Shown here piece after piece: positions 8,469 to 17,517 of a stretch of DNA of 55,090 nt (positions are counted from its first letter, which is position 1; every line of letters begins with the position of its first letter). The stretch comes from Bradyrhizobium jicamae (lineage in GTDB: Bacteria > Pseudomonadota > Alphaproteobacteria > Rhizobiales > Xanthobacteraceae), in contig NZ_LLXZ01000101.1 in assembly GCF_001440395.1 (NCBI RefSeq), positions 1-55,090 on the forward strand. The letters are read 5' to 3'. A program made the position numbers and the translations under genes. The notes beneath the pieces are model-generated. The model was not told where the DNA came from. It saw only the letters and a list, made by a program, of their open reading frames with translations, and did not search any database.

Positions 8469-10088
8469 TCACGCCCTCTTCTTCACGTCCTTGACGTTGG
8501 AAAAATTGATGCCCTCGGCGCGTTCGCGGGTATAGCCGAGATAGAACTCGTTCTTGGCCATGAACACGGGATCGCCGTCGACGTCATCGGCGATGCCGGA
8601 GCCGTTGGCGGCGATGAAAGCATCGAGCTTCTTGCGGTCGTCGGAGGAGACCCAGCGCGCCAGCTGGAATTCCGAGACCTCGAATTCGACCGGCAGCGAG
8701 TATTCCGCATCGAGGCGGGCTTTCAGCACGTCGAGCTGCAGCGGTCCGACGACACCGACCAGCGCCGGGGCGCCATCGCGCGGCCGGAACACCTGCACGA
8801 CGCCCTCCTCCGACATCTGCTGCAGGGCCTCTTTCAGCTTCTTTGCCTTCATGGCATCCGTGAGTCGAACGCGGCGGACGATTTCCGGTGCGAAACTGGG
8901 AACGCCGACGAAGGTGATGTCCTCGCCTTCCGTCAGCGTATCGCCGATCCGCAAGGTGCCGTGGTTCGGAATGCCGACGACATCGCCGGCAAAGGCTTCG
9001 TCCGCCACCGAACGGTCCTGGGCGAAGAAGAATTGCGGCGACGACAGCGACATATTCTTGCCGGTCCGCACCAGTTTCGCTTTCATGCCGCGGCTGAGCT
9101 TGCCGGAACACAGTCGCGCAAAGGCGATGCGATCGCGGTGGTTCGGATCCATATTGGCCTGGATCTTGAACACGAAGGCGCTCATGCGCGGCTCGGCGGC
9201 CTCGACTTTACGAACGTTCGAATCCTGCGCGCGCGGCGCGGGCGCGAACTTGCCGAGACCTTCCAGCAGGTCGCCGACGCCGAAATTGCGCAGCGCGCTG
9301 CCGAAATAGACCGGCGTCAGATGGCCCTCGCGAAACGCCTCCAGCTCGAACGGCTTGCAGGCTTCCGACACCAGCGCGAGCTCATCCTTGATCTCGGCGA
9401 CATCGAGATTGGCGTTGCGGCCGGCGAGATCGGCGATGTCGATCTGCTCGGTCGCGCCGGTCTTGGCGCCGCCGCCCTCGAGCAGGCGCACGCCGCCATT
9501 GACGACGTCGTAGGTGCCGAGGAAGTCGCGGCCGCGGCCGACCGGCCAGGTCATCGGCGTGGTATCGAGCGCCAGCGTCTTTTCGATCTCGTCCAACAGT
9601 TCGAACGTATCGCGGCTCTCGCGGTCCATCTTGTTGATGAAGGTGATGATCGGGATGTCGCGCAGCCGGCACACCTCGAACAGCTTTCGCGTCCGTGCCT
9701 CGATGCCCTTGGCGGCGTCGATCACCATGACGGCGGAATCGACGGCCGTGAGCGTGCGGTAGGTGTCTTCGGAGAAGTCCTCGTGGCCCGGCGTGTCCAG
9801 GAGGTTGAAGACGAGATCCTGGAACTCGAACGTCATGACCGAGGTCACGACCGAGATGCCGCGCTCGCGCTCGATCTTCATCCAGTCCGAACGGGTGTTG
9901 CGCCGCTCGCCCTTGGCCTTGACCTGCCCTGCCAGATTGATGGCGCCGCCGAACAGCAGCAGCTTTTCGGTCAGCGTGGTCTTGCCGGCGTCCGGGTGGG
10001 AGATGATCGCAAACGTGCGCCGGCGGGCCACTTCATCTGAGAGCGGCGTGCGGGACGGCGATTCGGCGGCGGCAGCAATGTCAGACAT
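8469..10088 (-). CDS. prfC: peptide chain release factor 3 (RF3)
   Basis: A GTPase that recycles RF1/RF2 from the ribosome after peptide release. 539 residues, normal length. The G1 loop HPDAGKTT is at residues 31-38. Switch regions [18 protein letters not shown] and [18 protein letters not shown], and the NKMD motif in [11 protein letters not shown], are intact. The RF3-specific C-terminal domains follow ([20 protein letters not shown]..., [13 protein letters not shown]). I chose the ATG at 10088 (MSDIAAAAE); a TTG at 10127 would add 13 residues without family support. Its start region lies back to back with the gdx riboswitch. Confidence 0.95.
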   Translation of the reverse strand: MSDIAAAAESPSRTPLSDEVARRRTFAIISHPDAGKTTLTEKLLLFGGAINLAGQVKAKGERRNTRSDWMKIERERGISVVTSVMTFEFQDLVFNLLDTPGHEDFSEDTYRTLTAVDSAVMVIDAAKGIEARTRKLFEVCRLRDIPIITFINKMDRESRDTFELLDEIEKTLALDTTPMTWPVGRGRDFLGTYDVVNGGVRLLEGGGAKTGATEQIDIADLAGRNANLDVAEIKDELALVSEACKPFELEAFREGHLTPVYFGSALRNFGVGDLLEGLGKFAPAPRAQDSNVRKVEAAEPRMSAFVFKIQANMDPNHRDRIAFARLCSGKLSRGMKAKLVRTGKNMSLSSPQFFFAQDRSVADEAFAGDVVGIPNHGTLRIGDTLTEGEDITFVGVPSFAPEIVRRVRLTDAMKAKKLKEALQQMSEEGVVQVFRPRDGAPALVGVVGPLQLDVLKARLDAEYSLPVEFEVSEFQLARWVSSDDRKKLDAFIAANGSGIADDVDGDPVFMAKNEFYLGYTRERAEGINFSNVKDVKKRA

Positions 10089-10141
10089 GAGGCTCGAGCG
10101 TTTGGCAGGGAAAGGGGGGCTAATCAAGCCTCATTTGGTGG

Positions 10142-10170
10142 TTGCAGAGGCAGTCCTCCAGTCCCATATC
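10142..10170 (+). promoter_or_regulatory. putative sigma70-type promoter for gdx
   Basis: TTGCAG (10142-10147), a 17-nt spacer and CATATC (10165-10170) place a transcript start close to 10177, exactly where the first riboswitch hairpin begins. Both hexamers are imperfect, so this is a prediction from spacing and position. Confidence 0.4.
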
Positions 10171-10176
10171 GACCTG

Positions 10177-10224
10177 GGAAGGACGACCTTCCAACTCACA
10201 GCTCATCCGCGGGGACGACCCTGC
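10177..10224 (+). promoter_or_regulatory. guanidine-II riboswitch (mini-ykkC)
   Basis: Two short hairpins with identical ACGA tetraloops: GGAAGG-ACGA-CCTTCC (10177-10192) and a second with stem GGG/CCC extended by flanking pairs (10209-10224, loop 10215-10218). Twin hairpins with ACGR loops are the defining feature of the mini-ykkC/guanidine-II class. It ends 7 nt before the AGGAGG ribosome site of a SugE-type exporter, the usual regulated gene. Guanidinium binding would be expected to expose the ribosome site. Confidence 0.9.
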
Positions 10225-10242
10225 CTGATCAGGAGGGTTGTC

Positions 10243-10566
10243 ATGGCCTGGATCGTGTTGTTCGTCGCCGGCCTCATGGAAATCGGCTGGGCGATCGGGC
10301 TCAAATATACCGAAGGTTTCACCCGGCTCATTCCATCGGTCCTGACGCTCGCCTGCATGGCCGGCAGCATCCTGCTGCTGGGCCTTGCCCTGAAAGCGCT
10401 GCCGATTGGAACCGCCTACGCGGTCTGGACCGGAATCGGCGCGGTCGGAACGGCAATCCTGGGCATCTTCCTGTTCGGCGAACCCGCGACCGCCGCCCGC
10501 CTCGCCTGCATCGGACTGATTGTGGCCGGCATCATCGGGCTCAAGCTGGTCACCGGATCAGCGTAG
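10243..10566 (+). CDS. gdx: small multidrug-resistance family guanidinium exporter (Gdx/SugE)
   Basis: 107 residues with four transmembrane helices and the SMR signature: [26 protein letters not shown] with the essential Glu in helix 1, then [23 protein letters not shown]. The GW(A)IGLKYTEGF version belongs to the SugE/Gdx branch, which exports guanidinium in exchange for protons. The start is fixed by AGGAGG (10231-10236) six nt upstream of the ATG, and the guanidine-II riboswitch just before supports the substrate. Its 3' end overlaps the convergent pit gene by 9 nt. Confidence 0.92.
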   Translation: MAWIVLFVAGLMEIGWAIGLKYTEGFTRLIPSVLTLACMAGSILLLGLALKALPIGTAYAVWTGIGAVGTAILGIFLFGEPATAARLACIGLIVAGIIGLKLVTGSA

Positions 10567-11562
10567 CAACAGCACCGCCCAATAGGTCAGCGCCGCCACG
10601 ATCGCGGACGCCGGGATGGTGATCACCCAGGCGTAGACGATCGAACTTGCCACATTCCAGCGCACCGCCGAGACCCGCCGCGCCGCACCGACGCCGACAA
10701 TGGAGCCGGTGATGGTGTGGGTCGTGGAAACCGGAACTCCGAGATAGGTTGCCATGAAGAGGGTCGCCGCCCCGCCGGTTTCAGCGCAAAAGCCCTGCAT
10801 CGGCGTCAGCTTGGTGATCCGCAGCCCCATGGTGCGGACGATCCGCCAGCCCCCCATCAGCGTGCCAAGCCCCATGGCGGCCTGGCAGGAGATCACGACC
10901 CAGAAGGGAATCGCGAAATCCGCCCCCAAGTGCCCCTGCGAATACAGGAGCACCGCGATGATGCCCATGGTCTTTTGCGCATCGTTGCCGCCATGGCCGA
11001 GCGAATAGAGCGAGGCCGAGACGAATTGCAGGATACGGAAGGCGCGGTCGACCGCAAACGGCGTCGAGCGCACCGACAGCCAGGACACGATCGCGACCAG
11101 CAGCAGCGCCAGCAGGAACCCGACCAGCGGCGACAGCACGATCGCCAGCAGCGTTTTCGACAGGCCGCTCCAGACCGCCGCTGATATCCCGGCCTTGGCC
11201 ATGCCCGCACCGACCAGCCCTCCGATCAAGGCGTGCGAACTCGAAGAGGGAATGCCGAGCCCCCAGGTAATCAGGTTCCAGACGATAGCGCCGATCAGCG
11301 CAGCGAAGATCACGGCTGCATCAACCACACTGGGTTCGATGATCCCCTTGCCGATCGTATTGGCGACATGCAGCCCAAAGAAGAGGAAGGCGATGAAATT
11401 GAAGAAGGCCGCCCAGAGCACCGCATATTGCGGCCGCAGCACGCGGGTCGATACGATCGTGGCGATCGAATTGGCGGCGTCGTGCAATCCGTTGAGGAAG
11501 TCGAACAGCAGCGCGACCGCAATCAGAAAGATCAGAATCGGAAGACCAAGCGAGGCGTCCAC
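10558..11562 (-). CDS. pit: low-affinity inorganic phosphate transporter, PiT family
   Basis: 334 residues, about ten transmembrane helices, in two inverted PiT halves. The duplicated family motifs are [22 protein letters not shown] near the N terminus and [16 protein letters not shown] in the second half, with G-x-P-x-S-x-x-x-H blocks ([14 protein letters not shown] and [14 protein letters not shown]). It imports metal-phosphate with protons. The start is a GTG at 11562. It follows the DUF47 gene by 104 nt on the same strand, the classic orfA-pit arrangement of rhizobia, and should share the Pho-box promoter. Confidence 0.93.
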   Translation of the reverse strand: MDASLGLPILIFLIAVALLFDFLNGLHDAANSIATIVSTRVLRPQYAVLWAAFFNFIAFLFFGLHVANTIGKGIIEPSVVDAAVIFAALIGAIVWNLITWGLGIPSSSSHALIGGLVGAGMAKAGISAAVWSGLSKTLLAIVLSPLVGFLLALLLVAIVSWLSVRSTPFAVDRAFRILQFVSASLYSLGHGGNDAQKTMGIIAVLLYSQGHLGADFAIPFWVVISCQAAMGLGTLMGGWRIVRTMGLRITKLTPMQGFCAETGGAATLFMATYLGVPVSTTHTITGSIVGVGAARRVSAVRWNVASSIVYAWVITIPASAIVAALTYWAVLLLR

Positions 11563-11592
11563 TGAATAGGCCCTGCCCTATATTACTTGCTT

Positions 11593-11668
11593 GAGCATGA
11601 TCTCCGCGCAAACGCGTTCCGCGTTTGTCGCGAGGGAAAACCGGTATCCACTTTTCCGGATCATGCTC
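11593..11668. repeat. dispersed palindromic repeat between DUF47 gene and pit
   Basis: The outer arms GAGCATGATC (11593-11602) and GATCATGCTC (11659-11668) are perfect inverted repeats. They enclose AACGCG-type inner palindromes and a CCGGTATCCACTTTTCCGG segment. This structure is familiar as a high-copy intergenic repeat of Bradyrhizobium and relatives. It fills the gap between the two phosphate genes and touches the stop codon of the DUF47 gene, so it sits in their shared transcript. Confidence 0.75.
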
Positions 11669-12311
11669 AGACCTGCTCGATCACGATCGAATTGATTTCG
11701 TTGGCGACGTCGTCGAAGCGGTCGGACACTTTTTCGAGATGCTTGTAGATCTCGGCGCCGACGACGAAATCCATCGAATTGCCGTTTCGGTGCTTGAGAA
11801 ACAGCTCCTTCAACCCGATGTCGTGGAGGTCGTCGATACGGCCCTCCAGCTTTCCGATTTCCTCGGTGATGGAGGTCAGCATCGCGACGTTGTTGCCGAT
11901 CGACTGCATCAGCGGCAGCGCGCGGCTGACCAGATTGGCGCATTCGACCAACAGCGTGGCTATCTCGCGCATCGGGGGTTCGAACGTCCGGACTTCGAAC
12001 AGCACCACCGCCTTTGCGGTCTGCTGCATCTGGTCGATGGCGTCGTCCATCGCTGTGATCAGGTTCTTGATGTCGCCGCGGTCGAACGGGGTAATGAAGG
12101 TGCGGCGGACCGCGGTCAGCACCTCGCGGGTGATGCCATCGGCGTCGTTTTCGAACTGATTGACGCGCTGGCAGAATACCGGCGTCTCCTCGCCGCCGCG
12201 CAGCATGTCCTGCAATGCCAGTGCGCCCTGCACCACCGTCTGGGCATGCCGGGCAAACAGGTCAAAAAACCGCTCCTCCTTGGGCAAAAAGGCACGAAAC
12301 CAGCGCAGCAT
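11667..12311 (-). CDS. DUF47 (PhoU-like) phosphate transport accessory protein
   Basis: 214 residues, almost all helical, starting MLRWFRAFLPKEERFFDLF as family members do. It contains the DAD.ITREV....FITPFDRGDIKNLI...DDAIDQM block shared with PhoU metal-binding repeats. DUF47 proteins are encoded next to pit and are thought to regulate Pit activity. The ATG at 12311 is the family start; the frame stays open further upstream but through non-conserved sequence. It is the first gene of the DUF47-pit operon. A GGCCGC/GCGGCC hairpin and a Pho box lie upstream. Confidence 0.9.
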   Translation of the reverse strand: MLRWFRAFLPKEERFFDLFARHAQTVVQGALALQDMLRGGEETPVFCQRVNQFENDADGITREVLTAVRRTFITPFDRGDIKNLITAMDDAIDQMQQTAKAVVLFEVRTFEPPMREIATLLVECANLVSRALPLMQSIGNNVAMLTSITEEIGKLEGRIDDLHDIGLKELFLKHRNGNSMDFVVGAEIYKHLEKVSDRFDDVANEINSIVIEQV

Positions 12312-12332
12312 GGGTATTGTCCGTCGTTCACA

Positions 12333-12367
12333 CGGCCGCGGGGAGCGGCCTGTCACAAAACTGTCAT
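12333..12367. promoter_or_regulatory. Pho box plus hairpin upstream of the DUF47-pit operon
   Basis: CTGTCAC-AAAA-CTGTCAT (12350-12356 and 12361-12367) differs from the CTGTCAT-N4-CTGTCAT PhoB box by one base. A hairpin GGCCGC (12334-12339)/GCGGCC (12345-12350) abuts it. The box reads on the plus strand while the operon is on the minus strand, so PhoB would bind in reversed orientation. In Sinorhizobium meliloti the homologous orfA-pit operon is repressed through PhoB at low phosphate; a similar role here is inferred. Confidence 0.75.
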
Positions 12368-12461
12368 AGACCATTCGCAGGAAAAACGCGCGACAGCGGG
12401 ACCCGGGAACCGGGTCATCCACCGCTTTGTGAAGCCGAAAACGGCGCCAAAACCGGCCGTT

Positions 12462-13430
12462 TTACAGGGATCGGCGGAAAAAATGCGCGATTTCGCCGAC
12501 GACACCACGGCGGAAGGTCAGCACGCAGGCCACAAAGATCACACCCTGGATCACCGTCACCCACTGGCCGAAGCCGGCCAGATACTGCTGCATGGCGATG
12601 ATCACGAAAGCGCCGACGACCGGGCCGAAGATGGTCCCGAGCCCGCCGACCAGCGTCATCAGCACGATTTCCCCCGACATCGTCCAGTGCACGTCGGTGA
12701 GCGAGGCGTTCTGCGCTACGAACACCTTCAGCGAGCCGGCAAAGCCCGCAAGCGTGCCGGACAGAATGAAGGCGAGCAGTTTGTACTGGTCGGTCTTGTA
12801 GCCCAGCGAAATCGCCCGCTGCTCGTTCTCGCGGATCGACTTCAAGACCTCGCCGAACGGCGAGTTGATGGTGCGGTAGATCAGCAGGAAGCCGGCAAGG
12901 AAGCCCGCCAGCACGACGTAATAGAGCACGGTGGGCTTGGCGAGGTTGAATATCCCGAACAGATAGCCCTGTGGAATGCCCTGAATGCCGTCTTCGCCAT
13001 GGGTGAATGGCGCCTGCAGGTAGATGAAGAACAGCAGCTGCGAAAGCGCCAGCGTGATCATCGAAAAATAGATGCCCTGCCGGCGAATGGAGATGAAGCC
13101 GGTGACGACGGACAGCGCCGCGGCGCCGGCGACGCCGACCAGAATTCCGACCTCCGGCGTTACACCCCAGACCTTGAGCGCATGCGCCGTGCAGTAGCCC
13201 GCAGTGCCTAAGAACATGGCGTGGCCGAACGACAGCAGGCCGCCATAGCCGATCAGGAGGTTGAAGGCGCAGGCAAGCAGCGCAAAGCACAGCGCCTGCA
13301 TCACGAAGAACGGATAGATGCCCGTCAGGGGCACGAGCCCCAGCAGCACCGCCATCAAGGCGAACACGATCATCTCGTCGCGCATCGCGCGCGGTGTTAC
13401 CGGCAGTGTGTCGTCAGTCAATGCGCTCAT
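12462..13430 (-). CDS. livM: branched-chain amino-acid ABC transporter permease (LivM)
   Basis: 322 residues, about nine transmembrane helices. The LivM hallmarks are LLIGYGGLLSFGHAMFLGTAGYCTAHAL, SIRRQGIYFSMITLALSQLLFFI and the EAA-like coupling loop SPFGEVLKSIRENEQRAISLGYKT. It forms the membrane channel with LivH and is driven by LivG/LivF. It begins 1 nt after the livH stop. It is the last gene of the five-gene minus-strand liv cluster. Substrate may be branched-chain amino acids, amides or urea-like compounds; sequence alone does not say. Confidence 0.92.
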   Translation of the reverse strand: MSALTDDTLPVTPRAMRDEMIVFALMAVLLGLVPLTGIYPFFVMQALCFALLACAFNLLIGYGGLLSFGHAMFLGTAGYCTAHALKVWGVTPEVGILVGVAGAAALSVVTGFISIRRQGIYFSMITLALSQLLFFIYLQAPFTHGEDGIQGIPQGYLFGIFNLAKPTVLYYVVLAGFLAGFLLIYRTINSPFGEVLKSIRENEQRAISLGYKTDQYKLLAFILSGTLAGFAGSLKVFVAQNASLTDVHWTMSGEIVLMTLVGGLGTIFGPVVGAFVIIAMQQYLAGFGQWVTVIQGVIFVACVLTFRRGVVGEIAHFFRRSL

Positions 13431-13431
13431 G

Positions 13432-14319
13432 TCAGGCCGCCCGTCCCGTCAGTCCCGTTGGTTTCACCAGCAACACCAGCACCATCAGAACGAACACCAC
13501 GGTGTTGGAAGCCTCGGGATAAAAATACTTCGTAAGTCCCTCGATCACGCCGAGCGCGAAGCCCGTGATGATCGATCCCATGATCGATCCCATGCCGCCG
13601 ATCACCACCACCGCGAACACGACGATGATCAGGTCGGCGCCCATCAGTGGGCGGACCTGGTTGATGGGTGCCGACAACACGCCGGCCAACGCCGCCAGGC
13701 CGACGCCGAGGCCGTAGGTCAGCGTGATCATGCGCGGCACGTTGATGCCGAAGGCGCGCACCAGGGTGGGGTTTTCAGTCGCGGCGCGCAGATAAGCGCC
13801 GAGCTGCGTCTTCTCGATCAGGAACCAGGTCGCAAGGCATACCACCAGCGAGAAGATCACCACCCAGCCGCGGTAGATCGGCAGGAACATGAAGCCGAGA
13901 TTGATGCCGCCCTGCAGGCCGCGCCAGTCGCCGATCTGCGGGTAATCGGGAATCGCATAGGGCAGACCGGACGAGCCGAAATAATTCTGGAACACGCCCT
14001 GCACGATCAGCGCGATGCCGAACGTCAGCAGCAGCCCGTAGAGGTGGTCGAGACCCGCCAGCCATTGCAGCATGGTCCGCTCCAGGATCATGCCGAAGAT
14101 GCCGACGACAATCGGCGCGATGATCAGGGCCCACCAATATCCAATTCCCGCGAGATTCAGCAGGAAATACGCGCAGAACGCGCCCATCATGTAGAGCGCG
14201 CCGTGGGCGAAATTGATGATGTTGAGCATGCCGAAGATCACGGCCAGCCCGAGACTGAGCAGCGCGTAGAACGACCCGTTGATCAGTCCGACCAGGAGCT
14301 GGGCGTAGAGAGCTTGCAT
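13432..14319 (-). CDS. livH: branched-chain amino-acid ABC transporter permease (LivH)
   Basis: 295 residues, about eight membrane helices. Typical LivH features are GSFYALLSLGLAVIFGMLNIINFAHGALYMMGAF at the N terminus, the LGAYLRAATENPTLVRAFGIN coupling loop, and the GADLIIVVFAVVVIGGMGSIMGSI segment near the C terminus. It pairs with LivM as the channel. It is 72 nt downstream of the binding-protein gene and directly upstream of livM, consistent with one operon. Confidence 0.93.
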   Translation of the reverse strand: MQALYAQLLVGLINGSFYALLSLGLAVIFGMLNIINFAHGALYMMGAFCAYFLLNLAGIGYWWALIIAPIVVGIFGMILERTMLQWLAGLDHLYGLLLTFGIALIVQGVFQNYFGSSGLPYAIPDYPQIGDWRGLQGGINLGFMFLPIYRGWVVIFSLVVCLATWFLIEKTQLGAYLRAATENPTLVRAFGINVPRMITLTYGLGVGLAALAGVLSAPINQVRPLMGADLIIVVFAVVVIGGMGSIMGSIITGFALGVIEGLTKYFYPEASNTVVFVLMVLVLLVKPTGLTGRAA

Positions 14320-14391
14320 CGGTTTGGCACTCGATCTCGTTGTTGGGCGGAAAGTGGCCCGCGGGGCGCAATGCCCCGCGAACCGTTGTTG

Positions 14392-15612
14392 TTACTTCTT
14401 GACCAGCGGACAGGCGCTTTCCGAAAGCGGCCGGAAAGCCTGTTCGCCCGGGGTGGTCCCGATCAGCTTGTAATAGTCCCACGGCCCCTTGGATTCCGCG
14501 GGCTTCTTGACCTCGAACAGGTAGGCCGGGTGAATCTTGCGGCCGTCGGCACGAATCGTGCCCTTGCCGAACAGCGCGTCATCCGTCGGCAATTCCTTCA
14601 TTTTGGCAACCACCTTGGCGCCATCATGCGGGTTGCCGCCCATCGCATCGATCGTCTTGAAATAGTGGACCAGGCCCGAATAGACGCCGGCCTGCACCAT
14701 CGAAGGCATCGCCTTGTTCTTCATGCGCTCCGAGAAGCGCTTCGAAAACGCGCGGGTGCCGTCGTTCAGATCCCAGTAGAAGGTTTCCGTGAAGTTCAGG
14801 CCCTGCGCCACCTTCAGGCCGAGCGAATGCACGTCGGTAATGAACAGCAGAAGACCGGCAAGCTTCTGGCCACCGGCGACAATGCCGAATTCCGCGGCCT
14901 GCTTGATAGTGTTGGTGGTGTCGCCGCCGGCATTGGCCATGCCGATGATCTTGGCTTTGGACGCCTGCGCCTGCAGCAGGAAGGACGAGAAGTCCGACGA
15001 ATTCAGCGGATGCTTGACGCCGCCAATGACCTTGCCGCCCGACTTCACGACGACCGCCGTGGTATCGCGCTCCAGCGCGTGACCGAACGCATAGTCTGCG
15101 GTCAGGAAGTACCAGGTATCGCCGCCGGCCTTCACCAGCGCCTGGCCGGTGGAGTTGGCGAGCATGTAGGTGTCGTAGACCCAGTGAATCGTGTTCGGCG
15201 AGCACTGGGCATTGGTCAGATCCGACGTCGCCGCGCCGGTATTGATCATGATGGCATTCTTTTCCTTCACCAGATTGTTGACCGCCAGCGCAACGCCGGA
15301 ATTCAACACATCCATGAAGATGTCGACCTTCTCGACGTCGATCCATTGACGCGCGATGGTGGTGGCGATGTCGGGTTTGTTCTGGTGGTCGGCGGAGACG
15401 ATGTCGATCTTCCAGCCTTTGGCCGCGAGACCGGAATCCTCCATCGCCATCTGGGCGGCGAGCGTCGAGCCCGCGCCACCGAGGTCGGAGTAAAGCCCGG
15501 AATTATCGGTAAGCACGCCGATCTTGACGGTCTTGTCCTGCGCCATGGCGCCACTGCCTGCGGCAAGCGCAAGCGCGGTGCCGAGGAAGAGAGCTGAAAT
15601 CCGATGTTTCAT
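14392..15612 (-). CDS. ABC transporter substrate-binding protein, Leu/Ile/Val-binding family
   Basis: 406 residues: a Sec signal (MKHRISALFLGTALALAAG, cleavage after A-M-A) followed by a type I periplasmic-binding fold (KIGVLTDNSGLYSDLGG..., ...ALAVNNLVKEKNAIMINTGAATSDLTNAQCSPNTIHWVYDT). The CSPNTIHW...ADYAFG version is common in rhizobial paralogues whose ligands are often not amino acids. The start at 15612 is supported by GGAGATACT before the ATG; an upstream in-frame start would spoil the signal peptide. It delivers substrate to LivHM. Confidence 0.92.
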   Translation of the reverse strand: MKHRISALFLGTALALAAGSGAMAQDKTVKIGVLTDNSGLYSDLGGAGSTLAAQMAMEDSGLAAKGWKIDIVSADHQNKPDIATTIARQWIDVEKVDIFMDVLNSGVALAVNNLVKEKNAIMINTGAATSDLTNAQCSPNTIHWVYDTYMLANSTGQALVKAGGDTWYFLTADYAFGHALERDTTAVVVKSGGKVIGGVKHPLNSSDFSSFLLQAQASKAKIIGMANAGGDTTNTIKQAAEFGIVAGGQKLAGLLLFITDVHSLGLKVAQGLNFTETFYWDLNDGTRAFSKRFSERMKNKAMPSMVQAGVYSGLVHYFKTIDAMGGNPHDGAKVVAKMKELPTDDALFGKGTIRADGRKIHPAYLFEVKKPAESKGPWDYYKLIGTTPGEQAFRPLSESACPLVKK

Positions 15613-15650
15613 AGTATCTCCATAAATCCAGAGTGCAGTCACAGTATCAA

Positions 15651-16394
15651 TCAGACGCCGAGATAGGTGTGGAGCTTGTCCATATTGGCCGACAGCTCCG
15701 AATTGGCAAAACCGTCGATGACCTTGCCGTGTTCGACAATGTAGTAGCGGTCGGCCACCGTGGAGGCGAAGCGGAAATTCTGCTCGACCAGCAGGATGGT
15801 GAAGCCCTCCGACTTCAGCCGCGCAATGGTGTGGCCGATCTGCTGGATGATGACGGGCGCAAGACCTTCGGTCGGCTCGTCCAGCATCAGAAAACGCGCG
15901 CCAGTGCGCAGGATTCTGGCGATCGCCAGCATCTGCTGCTCGCCGCCGGAGAGCTTGGTGCCCTGGCTGTTGAGGCGCTCCTTCAGGTTCGGAAACAATT
16001 CGAAGATCTGATCGAGCGACAGTCCCCCGCTGCGCACGACGGGCGGCAGCAGCAGGTTCTCGCGCACGTCAAGGCTCGCGAAAATGCCCCGCTCCTCGGG
16101 GCAGAACGCGATGCCCTGTCGCGCGATCCTGTCGGACGAGGCGCGCGTGATGTCCTGACCGTTGAAACGGATCGAACCGGTACGCTTGCCGATAATTCCC
16201 ATAACGGACTTCAGCGTCGTGGTCTTGCCGGCGCCGTTGCGGCCGAGCAGCGTGACCACCTCGCCCGCCTTCACATTGAAGTTGACGCCGTGAAGGATGT
16301 GGGATTCGCCGTACCAGGCCTGCAGTTCGGAAACGGAAAGCACCTCCGCGCCCGCCGATTTGGCGGTGGCTTCAGCCATTTTCAAATCAGGCAT
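15651..16394 (-). CDS. livF: branched-chain amino-acid ABC transporter ATP-binding protein (LivF)
   Basis: 247 residues. Walker A is LLGRNGAGKTTT, the Q loop region follows, the ABC signature is TKLSGGEQQML, Walker B is ARFLMLDEPTEGLAP, and the switch His region is LLVEQN. The Y.VE.G short C terminus is LivF-like. I place the start at the ATG at 16394, which overlaps the livG stop by 8 nt; an internal ATG at 16379 is possible. It energises transport with LivG. Confidence 0.92.
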   Translation of the reverse strand: MPDLKMAEATAKSAGAEVLSVSELQAWYGESHILHGVNFNVKAGEVVTLLGRNGAGKTTTLKSVMGIIGKRTGSIRFNGQDITRASSDRIARQGIAFCPEERGIFASLDVRENLLLPPVVRSGGLSLDQIFELFPNLKERLNSQGTKLSGGEQQMLAIARILRTGARFLMLDEPTEGLAPVIIQQIGHTIARLKSEGFTILLVEQNFRFASTVADRYYIVEHGKVIDGFANSELSANMDKLHTYLGV

Positions 16395-17142
16395 GACCGG
16401 CCCCCAGATAGGCTTCCTTGACCCGCTCGTCCTTTGAGAGCTCGGCATAATTGCCTTGCGCCAGCACCTGCCCGCGCGTCAGCACCGTGATGATGTCGGA
16501 CAGATTCGCGACCACGGAGAGATTATGTTCGACCATCAGGATGGTGTGCCTTGCCGAGATGCGCTTGATCAGCGACGCGATCTTGTCGATGTCTTCGTGA
16601 CCCATGCCGGCCATCGGCTCGTCCAGCAGCATCATTTCCGGATCGAGCGCCAGCGTCGTTGCGATCTCGAGCGCACGCTTGCGTCCATAGGGCATCTCGA
16701 CCGCCGGCGTATTGGCGAACTCGCTCAGGCCCACGTCGTTCAACAGCTCGATCGCGCGGCCGTTGAAGCGATCCAGCACGCTCTTGGAGCGCCAGAAATC
16801 GAACGAAGATCCATGCTGGCGCTGGAGCGCGACGCGGACGTTCTCCAGCGCCGTCAGGTGCGGGAACACGGCTGAAATCTGGAACGAACGCACGAGCCCG
16901 AGGCGGGCCACGTCGGCCGGCGCCATCGCGGTGATGTCCTGTCCCTTGTACAGGATCTGGCCTGCCGACGGCTTCAAGAATTTGGTCAGCAGGTTGAAGC
17001 ACGTCGTCTTGCCGGCGCCATTCGGCCCGATCAGCGCATGAATGCTGCCGCGACGCACCTTGAGGGCGACATCGCGAACGGCGAAGAAACCCGCGAATTC
17101 CTTGGTCAATCCGTGGGTTTCGAGAATAAACTCATCAGCCAA
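16387..17142 (-). CDS. livG: branched-chain amino-acid ABC transporter ATP-binding protein (LivG)
   Basis: 251 residues. Walker A is LIGPNGAGKTTCFNLLTKFLKP, the LivG-specific loop is RLGLVRSFQISAVFPHLTALENV, the signature region is MPYGRKRALEIATTLALDPEMMLLDEPMAGM (an atypical YGRKR in place of SGG/SYG), and the switch is LMVEHN. The start is taken as a TTG at 17142 because GGGGGAA lies just upstream and family homology begins there. The frame remains open for about 100 more codons, but these do not look like protein. It is the first gene of the liv cluster. Confidence 0.9.
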   Translation of the reverse strand: MADEFILETHGLTKEFAGFFAVRDVALKVRRGSIHALIGPNGAGKTTCFNLLTKFLKPSAGQILYKGQDITAMAPADVARLGLVRSFQISAVFPHLTALENVRVALQRQHGSSFDFWRSKSVLDRFNGRAIELLNDVGLSEFANTPAVEMPYGRKRALEIATTLALDPEMMLLDEPMAGMGHEDIDKIASLIKRISARHTILMVEHNLSVVANLSDIITVLTRGQVLAQGNYAELSKDERVKEAYLGAGHA

Positions 17143-17517
17143 ACAAATTCCCCCGTAAGCCGTCTCCGCGAGGTCTCTCGCGCGCGGCCATTTTTTCCCT
17201 GTTCGGGCGGGCTCTCCTGGACGTCCTTGGAAAAACGTACCGAGCCCGCCGCCTCCGGGCCGGAATATGCCGTCAACGCGATGGATTAGGCAAGGTGGAA
17301 AGCTGTCACGGGGAAAAGCCGGGGGGCATGGTTCCGGATGCGCCATAAGTCGAATGCGCCATCCGCCGAGCCCGGCCCGCGCACCAGCGGCGTTCGAGCG
17401 TAATCTTCGTCCCGGCAAGCCATCATTAACGGTGTTCTGCTGCAATCAGCCGCTTTCACAGAATATTTCCGCCGCAATCGCAGCATCACGCGATCTAGAC
17501 AGCAAGGAATTGCCGCC
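17143..17517. other. gene-free stretch between livG and the PAS gene
   Basis: About 375 bp with no convincing open frame. It holds an inverted repeat GGCGGGCTC (17206-17214)/GAGCCCGCC (17242-17250), 64-108 bp upstream of livG, in the position expected for its promoter or leader. Nothing else was identified. Confidence 0.5.

Noticed and set aside
9763..10242. Upstream extension of the gdx reading frame
   Set aside because: The frame is open but runs antisense to prfC and through the riboswitch; AGGAGG and SMR homology fix the start at 10243.
11625..13211. Long plus-strand open frame of over 500 codons
   Set aside because: It is antisense to the DUF47 and livM genes, is rich in His/Arg/Gln/Asp with no motif, and arises from GC-biased codon use on the true strand.
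13318..15597. Plus-strand open frame of about 760 codons across the liv genes
   Set aside because: It is antisense to livH and the binding-protein gene with the same GC-shadow composition; the minus-strand genes have clear family motifs.
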